The notes under the pieces: model-generated | Database searches by the model: none | What the model was told of the DNA's origin: nothing | What the model saw: the letters and a program-made list of their open reading frames with translations, nothing else | Part shown: in pieces, positions 13,803 to 22,339 of the stretch | Numbering within the stretch: the first letter of the stretch is position 1 | Layout of the letters: each line of letters starts with the position of its first letter | Assembly: GCA_038134525.1 (NCBI GenBank) | Contig: JAYPVI010000019.1 | Span: 1 to 43,406, forward strand | Direction of reading: 5' to 3' | From: GCA-002727735 sp038134525 | GTDB lineage: Bacteria; Bacteroidota; Bacteroidia; Flavobacteriales_D; Parvicellaceae | Length of the DNA: 43,406 nucleotides | Program-made: the position numbers and the translations under genes

Positions 13803-15431
13803 ATGCCTAAAGGAATATACCAAATGCCATTTCCAGAAAACGAACCCGTTAACAGTTATGTAAAAGGGTCTTCTCAACGTGAATCTCTTTTGGAAAAGTA
13901 CAATCAAATGTACCACCAAGACCCTATACATGTTCCACTTTATATTGGTAACAAGGAGATAACCACAGAAGAAAAACTTCCAATGAATCCTCCTCACGAT
14001 CATCAGCATGTACTAGGTCATTTTAGCATGGGAAGCAAACAACATGTGCAAGATGCCATTTCTGCAGCATTAGCTGCAAGAAAAGAATGGTCGTCCATAC
14101 CATGGGAAAACAGAGCTACTATATTTTTAAAAGCAGCCGATTTGTTAGCAGGTCCTTATCGTGATGAAATGAATGCCGCTACTATGTTGGGGCAATCAAA
14201 AAATGTTTTTCAGGCAGAAATTGACGCAGCGTGTGAATTAATTGATTTTTTACGATTTAATGTGGCCTACATGCAACAAATCTATGCCGAACAGCCTGAA
14301 TCTGCAGATGGAATCATCAATAGACTGGAATACAGGCCATTAGAAGGGTTTATTTTTGCAATTACTCCATTTAATTTTACTGCAATTGCAGCCAATTTAT
14401 GTGCAGCACCAGCTATGATGGGAAATGTGATCGTTTGGAAACCAGCAGAAACACAAATGTATTCAGCGCATGTAATTATGAAACTATTTAAAGAAGCTGG
14501 TCTTCCAGATGGTGTTATCAATATGGTGGTAGCAGATGGTCCAGAAGCCGGTGAAGTTGTTTTTAATCATCCCGAATTTGCTGGTCTTCACTTTACGGGT
14601 TCAACAGCTGTATTTAAAAACCTATGGAAGATTATAGGTAATAATATTGACACGTACAAATCATATCCTAGAATAGTGGGTGAAACTGGAGGAAAAGACT
14701 TTATTGTAGCTCACCCATCAGCTGATCCTATGGCTGTTGCGGCTGGAATCTCTAGAGGAGCTTTTGAATTTCAAGGACAAAAATGCTCTGCAGCATCAAG
14801 AGTTTATTTACCAAAATCTATTTCTGAGCCAATACTCAACAAAGTAATTGAAGACGTAAAATCTTTTAAAATGGGAAGTACGGCTGATCCTTCGAACTTT
14901 GTTAATGCCGTGATTTCCGAACAGGCATTTGATAGAATTGCTGGATATATTGATCACATAAAAAGGGCTAATGATGCTGAAATTTTAGTAGGTGGAAATT
15001 ATGATAAAAGCAAAGGTTATTTTATTGAACCCACTGTAGTTAGCACAACTGATCCTAAATTTAAAACCATGTGTGAAGAAATATTTGGTCCTGTTGTAAC
15101 GGTTTTTACCTATAATGACGAAGACTTTGATCAAATATTAGATGTGGTTGACAACACTTCAGAATATGCGTTAACTGGTGCTGTTTATAGTCAAGACAGA
15201 TATGCCCTACAACATGCGATGAAAAAACTAGAAAACGCAGCTGGAAATTTTTACATCAATGACAAGCCAACTGGAGCCGTAGTTGGTCAACAACCTTTTG
15301 GCGGAGCTAGAGGATCAGGCACTAACGATAAAGCAGGATCGTATCTTAATCTGTTGAGATGGGTTTCTCCAAGAACAATAAAAGAGGCTCTTGTTCCTGT
15401 AACAGACTACAGATATCCTTTTTTAGGATAA
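13803..15431 (+). CDS. pruA: L-glutamate gamma-semialdehyde (1-pyrroline-5-carboxylate) dehydrogenase
   Basis: This 542-residue aldehyde dehydrogenase belongs to the long, eukaryote-like P5C dehydrogenase group: it starts MPKGIYQMPFPENEPVNSY, carries the catalytic Glu in VGETGGKDF and the catalytic Cys in GQKCSAASRVYLP, and has the conserved NDKPTGAVVGQQPFGG close to the C-terminus. It oxidises glutamate semialdehyde to glutamate with NAD+, the second step of proline and arginine/ornithine breakdown. A matching proline dehydrogenase is not in the window. The start at 13803 is chosen from the family N-terminus and the -7 box. An HAD phosphatase gene follows after one base. Confidence 0.93.
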   Translation: MPKGIYQMPFPENEPVNSYVKGSSQRESLLEKYNQMYHQDPIHVPLYIGNKEITTEEKLPMNPPHDHQHVLGHFSMGSKQHVQDAISAALAARKEWSSIPWENRATIFLKAADLLAGPYRDEMNAATMLGQSKNVFQAEIDAACELIDFLRFNVAYMQQIYAEQPESADGIINRLEYRPLEGFIFAITPFNFTAIAANLCAAPAMMGNVIVWKPAETQMYSAHVIMKLFKEAGLPDGVINMVVADGPEAGEVVFNHPEFAGLHFTGSTAVFKNLWKIIGNNIDTYKSYPRIVGETGGKDFIVAHPSADPMAVAAGISRGAFEFQGQKCSAASRVYLPKSISEPILNKVIEDVKSFKMGSTADPSNFVNAVISEQAFDRIAGYIDHIKRANDAEILVGGNYDKSKGYFIEPTVVSTTDPKFKTMCEEIFGPVVTVFTYNDEDFDQILDVVDNTSEYALTGAVYSQDRYALQHAMKKLENAAGNFYINDKPTGAVVGQQPFGGARGSGTNDKAGSYLNLLRWVSPRTIKEALVPVTDYRYPFLG

Positions 15432-15432
15432 A

Positions 15433-16089
15433 ATGAGTGGAAAGAGTAAAGCCGTTATATTTGACATGGACGGCTTAATTATAGACTCTGAACCGCTGTG
15501 GAAAAGAGCAGAAATCGATGCCTTTGGTTGTATTGGTTATGATTTCACCTACGAGATGTGTGAATCCACAAAAGGAATGCGAATTGATGAAGTTGTCAAA
15601 TTTTGGCATAACCGTTTCAAATGGAATAGCCCAACTATCCAAGATGTAGTATATGATATTACAGAAAGAATGGACAAACTTATTCAATCTGAAGGCAAAC
15701 CCTTACCTGGAGTAATTGACACCATAAATAAACTTAAAAATCATCATATTCCATTGGCTCTCGCCTCCTCTTCCTCTATGAAGCTAATTGAAACGGTTCT
15801 TAATAAGATAAAAATTCAATCCTATTTTGAAGTCATTCATTCTGCAGAATTTGAAGAAAAGGGGAAACCTGATCCTCAAGTATTTCTTACTACGGCTGAA
15901 AAGCTAGGAATAGATCCTTCATCATGTTTGGTATTGGAGGATTCTAAAGCAGGAATGGAAGCTGGAATTGCTGCTGGTATGAAAGTAATTCTAGTGCCAG
16001 ATAGGTTATCACCAGCTGAAAAATGGCATGATCAGGCATATTCTGTATTAAGTACATTAAATGACTTTGACATCAATCTAGTCAGCTAA
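15433..16089 (+). CDS. HAD-superfamily phosphatase (beta-phosphoglucomutase/2-deoxyglucose-6-phosphatase type)
   Basis: The 218-residue protein has the four HAD motifs: DMDGLIIDSEP with nucleophile D11 and general acid D13, LASSSS (motif II), the lysine in GKPDPQVF, and LVLEDSKAGMEAG (metal aspartates). A helical cap between motifs I and II (residues 18-85) places it in subfamily I with beta-phosphoglucomutase and sugar-phosphate phosphatases such as YniC. The WKRAEIDAF cap start resembles the YniC group. The ATG is one base after the pruA stop, so they are co-transcribed. The 3' end overlaps the convergent GSCFA gene by 12 bases. Confidence 0.88.
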   Translation: MSGKSKAVIFDMDGLIIDSEPLWKRAEIDAFGCIGYDFTYEMCESTKGMRIDEVVKFWHNRFKWNSPTIQDVVYDITERMDKLIQSEGKPLPGVIDTINKLKNHHIPLALASSSSMKLIETVLNKIKIQSYFEVIHSAEFEEKGKPDPQVFLTTAEKLGIDPSSCLVLEDSKAGMEAGIAAGMKVILVPDRLSPAEKWHDQAYSVLSTLNDFDINLVS

Positions 16090-17046
16090 ATATTGTTGAA
16101 TAAATGCAATTTCGTGCTCCCATGCATAATGTGGAGTTTTCGGTTTTACTAATTCTATTTTTTTAAGTAACATTTTGTAGAACTCCGTATCAATTTCATA
16201 TAAGATTTTGTGATTTAACCCTTTTCTTATTTTTTCAATTTCAAGTATTAAAGCTTGACTAGAATCAGCAATAAAAGACCTGGAAAATTTCTCCCAGATA
16301 TAATCAACCGCTTCTTTGCTAGGATGTATCCAATCTGAAGCATAGAAACGATAATCACGAAGTTCATCAATTAGGATCTCATAGCTTGGAAAATACTCTG
16401 CCTTTTCAGGAAATTTTGAAATAAGCCCATCTACTGCAGATATCAAAGTGGATTTACTTCTATTATTTTCAATTAATCCTTCTTTAAGATGCCTAACTGG
16501 ACTAACTGTAAATATAAATTTTGCATCTAATTTTTCTAATAAACTAACCCATGGAGTTATAATATCTTCTATACTGAGTTTTCTCTTGTGAAAAAGATCA
16601 TGTTTTTGTTTATGGCAATTTGCAATTAATTGTTTAGAAGATTTTAGCTCATATACATAGGCTGTTCCAAAAGTAACCATTATGACAGGCTTGTTTTTCA
16701 ATAATACTTTTACTGATTTATTTTCATCATTTAAATGTTGTAATAACTTTTCTACAGATTCACTATGATAATCTTTACCATTATGATACCAACTGAAATG
16801 GGTTTTTCTGTACTGTACAAGATCATCTTTGATAAATTGATCATTTTCTAGTGATCTATTTATTAAAGATGCAATTGAAAGAGGATTATAAATTACACCC
16901 CCAGGGTGCTTAGTGTAAAAACCAAATAATTTTAATTTATTAAAAATCTCGTGGGCAAAACAAGAACCATAGGATAAAATAGGATTATAATGATCTAAAG
17001 AAAGATTTGATTTTAGAATGGGTACTTCTGTTCTGAAATTATTCAT
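16078..17046 (-). CDS. GSCFA-domain protein (SGNH-hydrolase-like)
   Basis: The 322-residue protein carries the signature YGSCFAHEI at residues 27-35 that names the GSCFA family, plus a FTVSPVRHLKEG block and a C-terminal DWIHPS segment. These resemble blocks I, V of SGNH/GDSL esterases (nucleophile Ser and Asp/His pair), so an esterase or acyl-transfer activity on a cell-surface or intracellular ester is plausible; no function is established that I know of. No signal peptide: the protein begins MNNFRTEVPIL. It faces pckA divergently; the 150 bases between show only AT-rich DNA and a -7-like box for pckA. Confidence 0.85.
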   Translation of the reverse strand: MNNFRTEVPILKSNLSLDHYNPILSYGSCFAHEIFNKLKLFGFYTKHPGGVIYNPLSIASLINRSLENDQFIKDDLVQYRKTHFSWYHNGKDYHSESVEKLLQHLNDENKSVKVLLKNKPVIMVTFGTAYVYELKSSKQLIANCHKQKHDLFHKRKLSIEDIITPWVSLLEKLDAKFIFTVSPVRHLKEGLIENNRSKSTLISAVDGLISKFPEKAEYFPSYEILIDELRDYRFYASDWIHPSKEAVDYIWEKFSRSFIADSSQALILEIEKIRKGLNHKILYEIDTEFYKMLLKKIELVKPKTPHYAWEHEIAFIQQYLAD

Positions 17047-17168
17047 TTCTTGTATTGTTTAAAATATCATTTTAGTATAATTGACATAAATGAAATGAAA
17101 TTTGTTTAAATCTTGAAATTTTGTGGATATTTAAAATTATAAAACCGACTATTCCATTAGCCTTTGTT

Positions 17169-17176
17169 TAACTTTG
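17169..17176 (+). promoter_or_regulatory. -7 box for pckA
   Basis: TAACTTTG matches TAnnTTTG, 22 bases before the pckA ATG. No -33 TTG at the expected distance. Confidence 0.4.
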
Positions 17177-17198
17177 TCTAAGTTTTTAAAACTCTTTT

Positions 17199-18815
17199 AT
17201 GGATATTTTCGGAACACCCCCTAGTACAGATAATCTTTCAGAACTAGGAATAAAAGAAATCTCAAAAGTACATTGGAATCTTTCTCCATCAGCTCTTACA
17301 GAAATTTCAGTTAATAAAGGAATGGGGCGTATTGCAAGCTCAGGTGCCTTAGCTATTAACACAGGAAAATTTACTGGCAGATCCCCAAAGGATAGATTTA
17401 TAGTAAAAGATAACATCACTAAAGATTCAGTATGGTGGGGAGATATCAATATTCCATTTGAAGAAAGAAATTTCGATAGTATCTATAATAAGATGATGGC
17501 TTATTTCAAAGGGAAAGAAGTTTACGTAAGAGATGCTTATGCTTGTTCTTTGCCAGAATATCAACTTAATTTAAGAGTAATCAATGAATATCCATGGTCA
17601 AATCTATTTGCCAGTAATATGTTCATAGATCCAAAGCCGGAAGAGCTTAATGATTTCCTACCTGAATGGCATGTCATAAATGCACCAGGTTTTAAAGCTG
17701 ATCCAAATAAAGACGGCACAAGACAAGAAAATTTTGCCATCATCAACTTTACAAAAAAAATGATCCTTATTGGTGGTACTGGCTATACTGGTGAAATTAA
17801 AAAAGGAATTTTCTCTGTACTTAATTTCGTATTACCACATCAAAAAAATACCCTTTCCATGCATTGTTCTGCCAATCTAGGAAAAAATGGAGATACCGCT
17901 ATTTTCTTTGGTTTATCAGGAACGGGAAAAACTACCTTATCTGCTGATCCAAACAGAATGCTCATAGGAGATGACGAGCACGGTTGGTCAAATGATACTG
18001 TTTTTAATTTTGAGGGTGGTTGTTATGCTAAATGTATTGATTTGAGTGAAGAAAAAGAACCAGACATTTGGAATGCGATAAAACCTGGTGCCATACTTGA
18101 AAATGTTATTTTTAAAACTGATTCTGACCAAGTTGATTTTTCAAAAGGTGACATTACCGAAAACACAAGAGTTAGTTATCCAATTAATTTCATAAATAAT
18201 ATAGCTCATGGTTCAAAAGGAATGAATCCAAAAAATATATTCTTTTTAACTGCAGACGCTTTTGGTGTTCTACCTCCTATCTCTAAATTAACTAAAGGAC
18301 AGGCCATGTTCCATTTCATTTCAGGTTACACGGCTAAAGTAGCTGGTACTGAGGAAGGAATTACTGAACCTGTAACCGCATTCTCTGCTTGTTTTGGCGC
18401 ACCTTTTTTACCTCTTCACCCTACTAAATATGCTGAAATGTTAGGTGAAAAAATGGATTCTACTAATGTAAACGTATGGTTAGTAAACACTGGTTGGACT
18501 GGTGGACCATACGGAGTTGGCAACAGAATGAAATTGTCCTACACTAGAGCCATGATTACAGCTGCATTAAACGGAGATTTAAACAAAGTTAATTATCAAA
18601 TACATCCGGTTTTTGGTCTTAAAATGCCTTTAAGCTGTCCAAATGTTCCTTATGAAGTACTAAATCCAATAAATACATGGGATGATAAATCTTCTTATGA
18701 AAATAAGGCATTTGATCTAGCTGATGAATTCAACAAAAACTTCAAAAAATTTGAAGATAAAGCTAGTCAAACCATACTTGATTCGGCACCTAAATCAAAG
18801 GCACTTGTAAATTAG
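17199..18815 (+). CDS. pckA: ATP-dependent phosphoenolpyruvate carboxykinase
   Basis: The 538-residue protein is full length for ATP-type PEP carboxykinase, which converts oxaloacetate and ATP to PEP, CO2 and ADP (gluconeogenesis), or runs in reverse to fix CO2 in some anaerobes. The family marks are present: TGRSPKDRF near residue 59, the kinase-1a P-loop GLSGTGKTTLSADP at 238-251 and the acidic GDDEHGW at 257-263, plus the NTGWTGGPYGVGNRM strand near 430. The Lys and His of the Mn site (MHCSANLG at 221) are present. It is transcribed alone, and its stop overlaps the convergent beta-barrel gene by four bases. Confidence 0.96.
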   Translation: MDIFGTPPSTDNLSELGIKEISKVHWNLSPSALTEISVNKGMGRIASSGALAINTGKFTGRSPKDRFIVKDNITKDSVWWGDINIPFEERNFDSIYNKMMAYFKGKEVYVRDAYACSLPEYQLNLRVINEYPWSNLFASNMFIDPKPEELNDFLPEWHVINAPGFKADPNKDGTRQENFAIINFTKKMILIGGTGYTGEIKKGIFSVLNFVLPHQKNTLSMHCSANLGKNGDTAIFFGLSGTGKTTLSADPNRMLIGDDEHGWSNDTVFNFEGGCYAKCIDLSEEKEPDIWNAIKPGAILENVIFKTDSDQVDFSKGDITENTRVSYPINFINNIAHGSKGMNPKNIFFLTADAFGVLPPISKLTKGQAMFHFISGYTAKVAGTEEGITEPVTAFSACFGAPFLPLHPTKYAEMLGEKMDSTNVNVWLVNTGWTGGPYGVGNRMKLSYTRAMITAALNGDLNKVNYQIHPVFGLKMPLSCPNVPYEVLNPINTWDDKSSYENKAFDLADEFNKNFKKFEDKASQTILDSAPKSKALVN

Positions 18816-18829
18816 AACTTGTAAATCAG
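18803..18829. repeat. Near-perfect 14-bp tandem direct repeat across convergent gene ends
   Basis: ACTTGTAAATTAG (18803-18815) is repeated as ACTTGTAAATCAG (18817-18829). The first copy encodes the pckA C-terminus and stop, the second the end of the opposing barrel gene, so a small duplication probably shaped the overlapping stops. Confidence 0.6.
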
Positions 18830-19588
18830 GTTTAAATCCAAGTAACCAAGTTTAAAATCTGCATAGTCCCCATATTGTATGTATTCCTGATATGGATCAA
18901 CTACAATTTCAGACCTAAATATGTAATAATTAAATTGAGGTGTGATTTGAAAAGTGAGTAAAAAATCTTCATTTAGCACCCAATCAAAGCCAAAAGAGAC
19001 ATCAACTCCTGTAATTAAATAGGAAGAAGTCCTATTTCCTTCAGTCTGTAAGAGTTGATCAATATTTTGACTATTTGAGGATGATGTTAAAGCATATCTA
19101 TTATTGGAATCCAAAACAAAAAGCCGATGAAAATACTTAGATTCCTGCTTGCCAGTTCCAATGATTAAATCTGCACCAACATGGACACGAGTATTAGAAT
19201 AACCTCTTAGCTCTTCAAATCCAATTCTAAAATCATAGTGATGATAATTGGATTCAAAATAACGGTATACAATTGATGTATCAGATGTATTTAAAGGGAT
19301 ATAATAGTCATAAAACGAATTACTTCCTTCTGTTAAATAATTAACAGCAAATCTCAGGTTTTTATATCCAAAATTATGCTTATAAACGGCTCCGATTTTA
19401 ACATTATAATCATTTGAAGAGGTTGTAATTCCTGACATTAGAGGAGTAATGTTAAAACCAAAGTAATTTGGATTTTGTTCTTTTTTAACGACTGAAAGAG
19501 AATCTAATTTTTTAATGGTATCTGATAAGGGGTCTTGAGCAAATCCTGAAAGAAATAAAGATGCCAATAAAAAAGTAAAAAGTTTCAT
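18812..19588 (-). CDS. Probable outer-membrane beta-barrel protein
   Basis: The 258-residue product has a signal peptide (KLFTFLLASLFLSGFAQ) and a mature part of alternating aromatic and polar strands (VNYLTEGSNSFYDYYIPL, FRIGFEELRGY, VSFGFDWVLNEDFLLTFQ, LGYLDLNLIYKF) ending in Phe, the usual outer-membrane insertion mark. About eight to ten strands seem likely, as in small OmpW/OmpX-like or Bacteroidota DUF barrels. Nothing identifies a substrate. It follows parC in the same direction by three bases, so it may be transcribed with the topoisomerase genes. Confidence 0.68.
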   Translation of the reverse strand: MKLFTFLLASLFLSGFAQDPLSDTIKKLDSLSVVKKEQNPNYFGFNITPLMSGITTSSNDYNVKIGAVYKHNFGYKNLRFAVNYLTEGSNSFYDYYIPLNTSDTSIVYRYFESNYHHYDFRIGFEELRGYSNTRVHVGADLIIGTGKQESKYFHRLFVLDSNNRYALTSSSNSQNIDQLLQTEGNRTSSYLITGVDVSFGFDWVLNEDFLLTFQITPQFNYYIFRSEIVVDPYQEYIQYGDYADFKLGYLDLNLIYKF

Positions 19589-19591
19589 GAT

Positions 19592-22339
19592 TTAAAAAAT
19601 CTTAATTTGTCCATTGTCATCTGGCTCTTGTTGATCATCATCAATATCCCACTCAACTTCTATTGGTTGTTCATTATTTGTTTTTTCTGATGATATTTTT
19701 TCAATTGTGGTTTTATCATTGGATATTTCATTTTGATTATCCTTCAATTGAACATCTTCATTAACCTCATTTATAGAATTATCAGTTTGATCATCTTCCA
19801 GAAATTGTGACTTTTCGTTGTTAAATTCTGCCGGCCATTCCTCTCCATCAATAACTTCCATTAACTTAACATCCTTTACTTTATGTCTTGTGAGTTGATT
19901 TCCTTGTGCTTTCTCTCCTTTTATTTCAATTACATCATTCAATTCAATTACTTTATCTCTAAGGTCTTTTGTTTCTTTTAAACGCTTATTAAATGAAATA
20001 TTAACTTTAGGTTTATAATCAGTTGAAACAACAGTAAGCGCATCTTTTTCTCCAATAAATAGATTTTTTTTAGTTAATGTCTCTACCTTAAATCGTTTTA
20101 CAAAAAACATTTGTCTTGCCTCATTCCAATACACACAGGCAATAGGTCGATCAGGGTGCCATTTTTCTACATGAATAAGATCATCACTGAACTTATTAGA
20201 TAATTCAAAGTTTGAAAGTAGATAATGCCCTGATGCATAAACAGTAAGAATCTTATCATCACCCTTAAAACTACCTAATAGCTTACCTCTACCCTCATTA
20301 TTAAGTCTGGAAACCACTTCATCCCACCAAATCTTTCTAGCAGAAAGTGTTGAACCGCCAACATCTTTTTGTTCCACTTTAGATATTAGATGCTTGGTCA
20401 CCAAATTACCTTTTGATGCTCTCCCCTTAATCATTAACTCAGCAAAATCTATTTCCATTCTCAATTTTTTCAATTTTGGTCTTGGTCTTAGTTTTATGGA
20501 TACAGATTCTCTTCTCCCATTAGGATTAACAGAGAAATAATGAATATTTGGATTGCTGGAATTTCCAACTAAATCATATTCGCGGTCTCTGGTAATTGAA
20601 CTTACTGCAAATCTTTTCATATAAGAAGGAGCCATTTTGCCTGCTTGATAAATTAGATGATATATAGTTCTTTCATCACCTTTTTTCCATACTGCAGTAT
20701 AAATTATACCTTTCCCAACAAATTTTTTATCCGCTATCTTGGTTACAATCATTTTACCATTTTCGAAGAAAATAATAATATCATCTAAATCAGAACAATC
20801 CTCGACAAATTCATCTTTTTTTAAGGCCCATCCAATAAAACCTTCTTCTTTATTTACGTACAGCTTTTTGTTTGAGACAACTACTTTTTGGGCAGCGATA
20901 TTATCAAAAACCCTGATTTCTGTTTTTCTCTCTTTTCCAACTGCATATTTATCTTTTAAGTCTTTATAATAGTCAACTGCATAATCAATTAAATGAGCTA
21001 AGTTGTGCTTTACTTGACCAATACTCTCCTCAATTTTCAACAGATTATCTTCTGCCTTGTCACTATCAAACTTGGAAATACGTTTAATTCTGATTTCGGT
21101 TAATTTAACAATATCGTCTTCAGAAACCTCTTTTTTAAGCGATTTTATGTGTGGTTTTAAACCTTTCTTAATAGCTCCAAGTACTCCTTCCCAAGTTTCC
21201 TCTTCTTCAATATCTCTATAGATTCTATTTTCAATAAAAATTCTTTCTAAAGAAAGCCAGTGCCATTGATTTTCTAATTCATCTAACTTGATTTCTAGCT
21301 CTAACTTCAGTAATTCAACCGTTCTTTGAGTGGATCTTTTTAATATTTCAGAAACTCCTATGAAAACAGGTTTATTGTTTTCAATTACACAAGCATTTGG
21401 CGAAATTGACATTTCACAATTGGTAAATGCATACAAGGCATCTATCATTTTATCTGGAGAAAATCCTGCGGGTAGATGAATCAATATCTCTGCCTCAGCA
21501 GCAGTATTATCTTCAATTTTTTTGACCTTTATTTTATTCTTTTCTGTTGCACGAACAATAGATTCTATTAATAAATCAGTAGTTGTTCCAAATGGAACTT
21601 GGTTAATTATTAATGTTTTGTTATTTAATTTTTCAATTCCTGCTCGAACACGTACTTTACCCCCTCTTAGACCATCATTATATTGGGTGAAATCAGCTAA
21701 TCCACCATTAGGAAAATCGGGGAAGATTTCTACTTTTTTTCCTCTGAGTGAATTTATACTGGCATCAATAAGTTCTATAAAATTATGTGGTAATATTTTA
21801 CAAGCAAGACCCACTGCTATTCCTTCAGCACCATGGTTTAATAAAACAGGGAATTTAACCGGAAGATATTGAGGTTCTTTATTTCTACCATCGTAGGAAC
21901 TTAGCCAATTCGTAGTTTTTGAATTATATAAAACATGATTAGCGAATTTTGTTGTTCTTGCTTCAATATACCTAGGAGCTGCAGCACCATCACCAGTTAA
22001 GAGATTTCCCCAGTTACCTTGACAATCTATTAATAAATTCTTTTGACCTATTTGAACAATAGCATCTCCAATTGAAGCATCTCCATGAGGATGATATTTC
22101 ATGGTATTACCTATAATGTTGGCTACCTTATTATATCGACCATCATCTAACTCTTTCATTGAGTGAAGAATTCGCCTTTGTACAGGTTTAAAACCATCTT
22201 CAATAGCAGGGACTGCTCTTTCCAATATGACATAAGAGGCGTAATCTAAAAACCATTCCTTATACATTCCTGATAAGGAAATAATGTGATCTTCGCCTGA
22301 TTCTAAATTGTCCTCTATATTATCCTCTAGTTCACTCAT
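19592..22339 (-). CDS. parC: DNA topoisomerase IV subunit A
   Basis: The 915-residue subunit has the GyrA/ParC N-terminal domain: LDYASYVILERAVPAIEDG, KPVQRRILHSM, and the active-site tyrosine near residue 124 in APRYIEARTTKF, which forms the transient bond to DNA. It sits directly after parE with a four-base overlap, and the C-terminal beta-pinwheel lacks the gyrase box pattern, so it is topoisomerase IV, which decatenates daughter chromosomes. The last 120 or so residues (after EEWPAEFNN) are an acidic, Asn-rich disordered tail ending DNGQIKIF, a lineage-specific extension. The start ATG overlaps the parE stop. Confidence 0.92.
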   Translation of the reverse strand: MSELEDNIEDNLESGEDHIISLSGMYKEWFLDYASYVILERAVPAIEDGFKPVQRRILHSMKELDDGRYNKVANIIGNTMKYHPHGDASIGDAIVQIGQKNLLIDCQGNWGNLLTGDGAAAPRYIEARTTKFANHVLYNSKTTNWLSSYDGRNKEPQYLPVKFPVLLNHGAEGIAVGLACKILPHNFIELIDASINSLRGKKVEIFPDFPNGGLADFTQYNDGLRGGKVRVRAGIEKLNNKTLIINQVPFGTTTDLLIESIVRATEKNKIKVKKIEDNTAAEAEILIHLPAGFSPDKMIDALYAFTNCEMSISPNACVIENNKPVFIGVSEILKRSTQRTVELLKLELEIKLDELENQWHWLSLERIFIENRIYRDIEEEETWEGVLGAIKKGLKPHIKSLKKEVSEDDIVKLTEIRIKRISKFDSDKAEDNLLKIEESIGQVKHNLAHLIDYAVDYYKDLKDKYAVGKERKTEIRVFDNIAAQKVVVSNKKLYVNKEEGFIGWALKKDEFVEDCSDLDDIIIFFENGKMIVTKIADKKFVGKGIIYTAVWKKGDERTIYHLIYQAGKMAPSYMKRFAVSSITRDREYDLVGNSSNPNIHYFSVNPNGRRESVSIKLRPRPKLKKLRMEIDFAELMIKGRASKGNLVTKHLISKVEQKDVGGSTLSARKIWWDEVVSRLNNEGRGKLLGSFKGDDKILTVYASGHYLLSNFELSNKFSDDLIHVEKWHPDRPIACVYWNEARQMFFVKRFKVETLTKKNLFIGEKDALTVVSTDYKPKVNISFNKRLKETKDLRDKVIELNDVIEIKGEKAQGNQLTRHKVKDVKLMEVIDGEEWPAEFNNEKSQFLEDDQTDNSINEVNEDVQLKDNQNEISNDKTTIEKISSEKTNNEQPIEVEWDIDDDQQEPDDNGQIKIF

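Noticed and set aside
21522..21872. 116-codon open frame on the plus strand inside parC
   Set aside because: Antisense shadow of a conserved topoisomerase domain; its composition mirrors the real gene.
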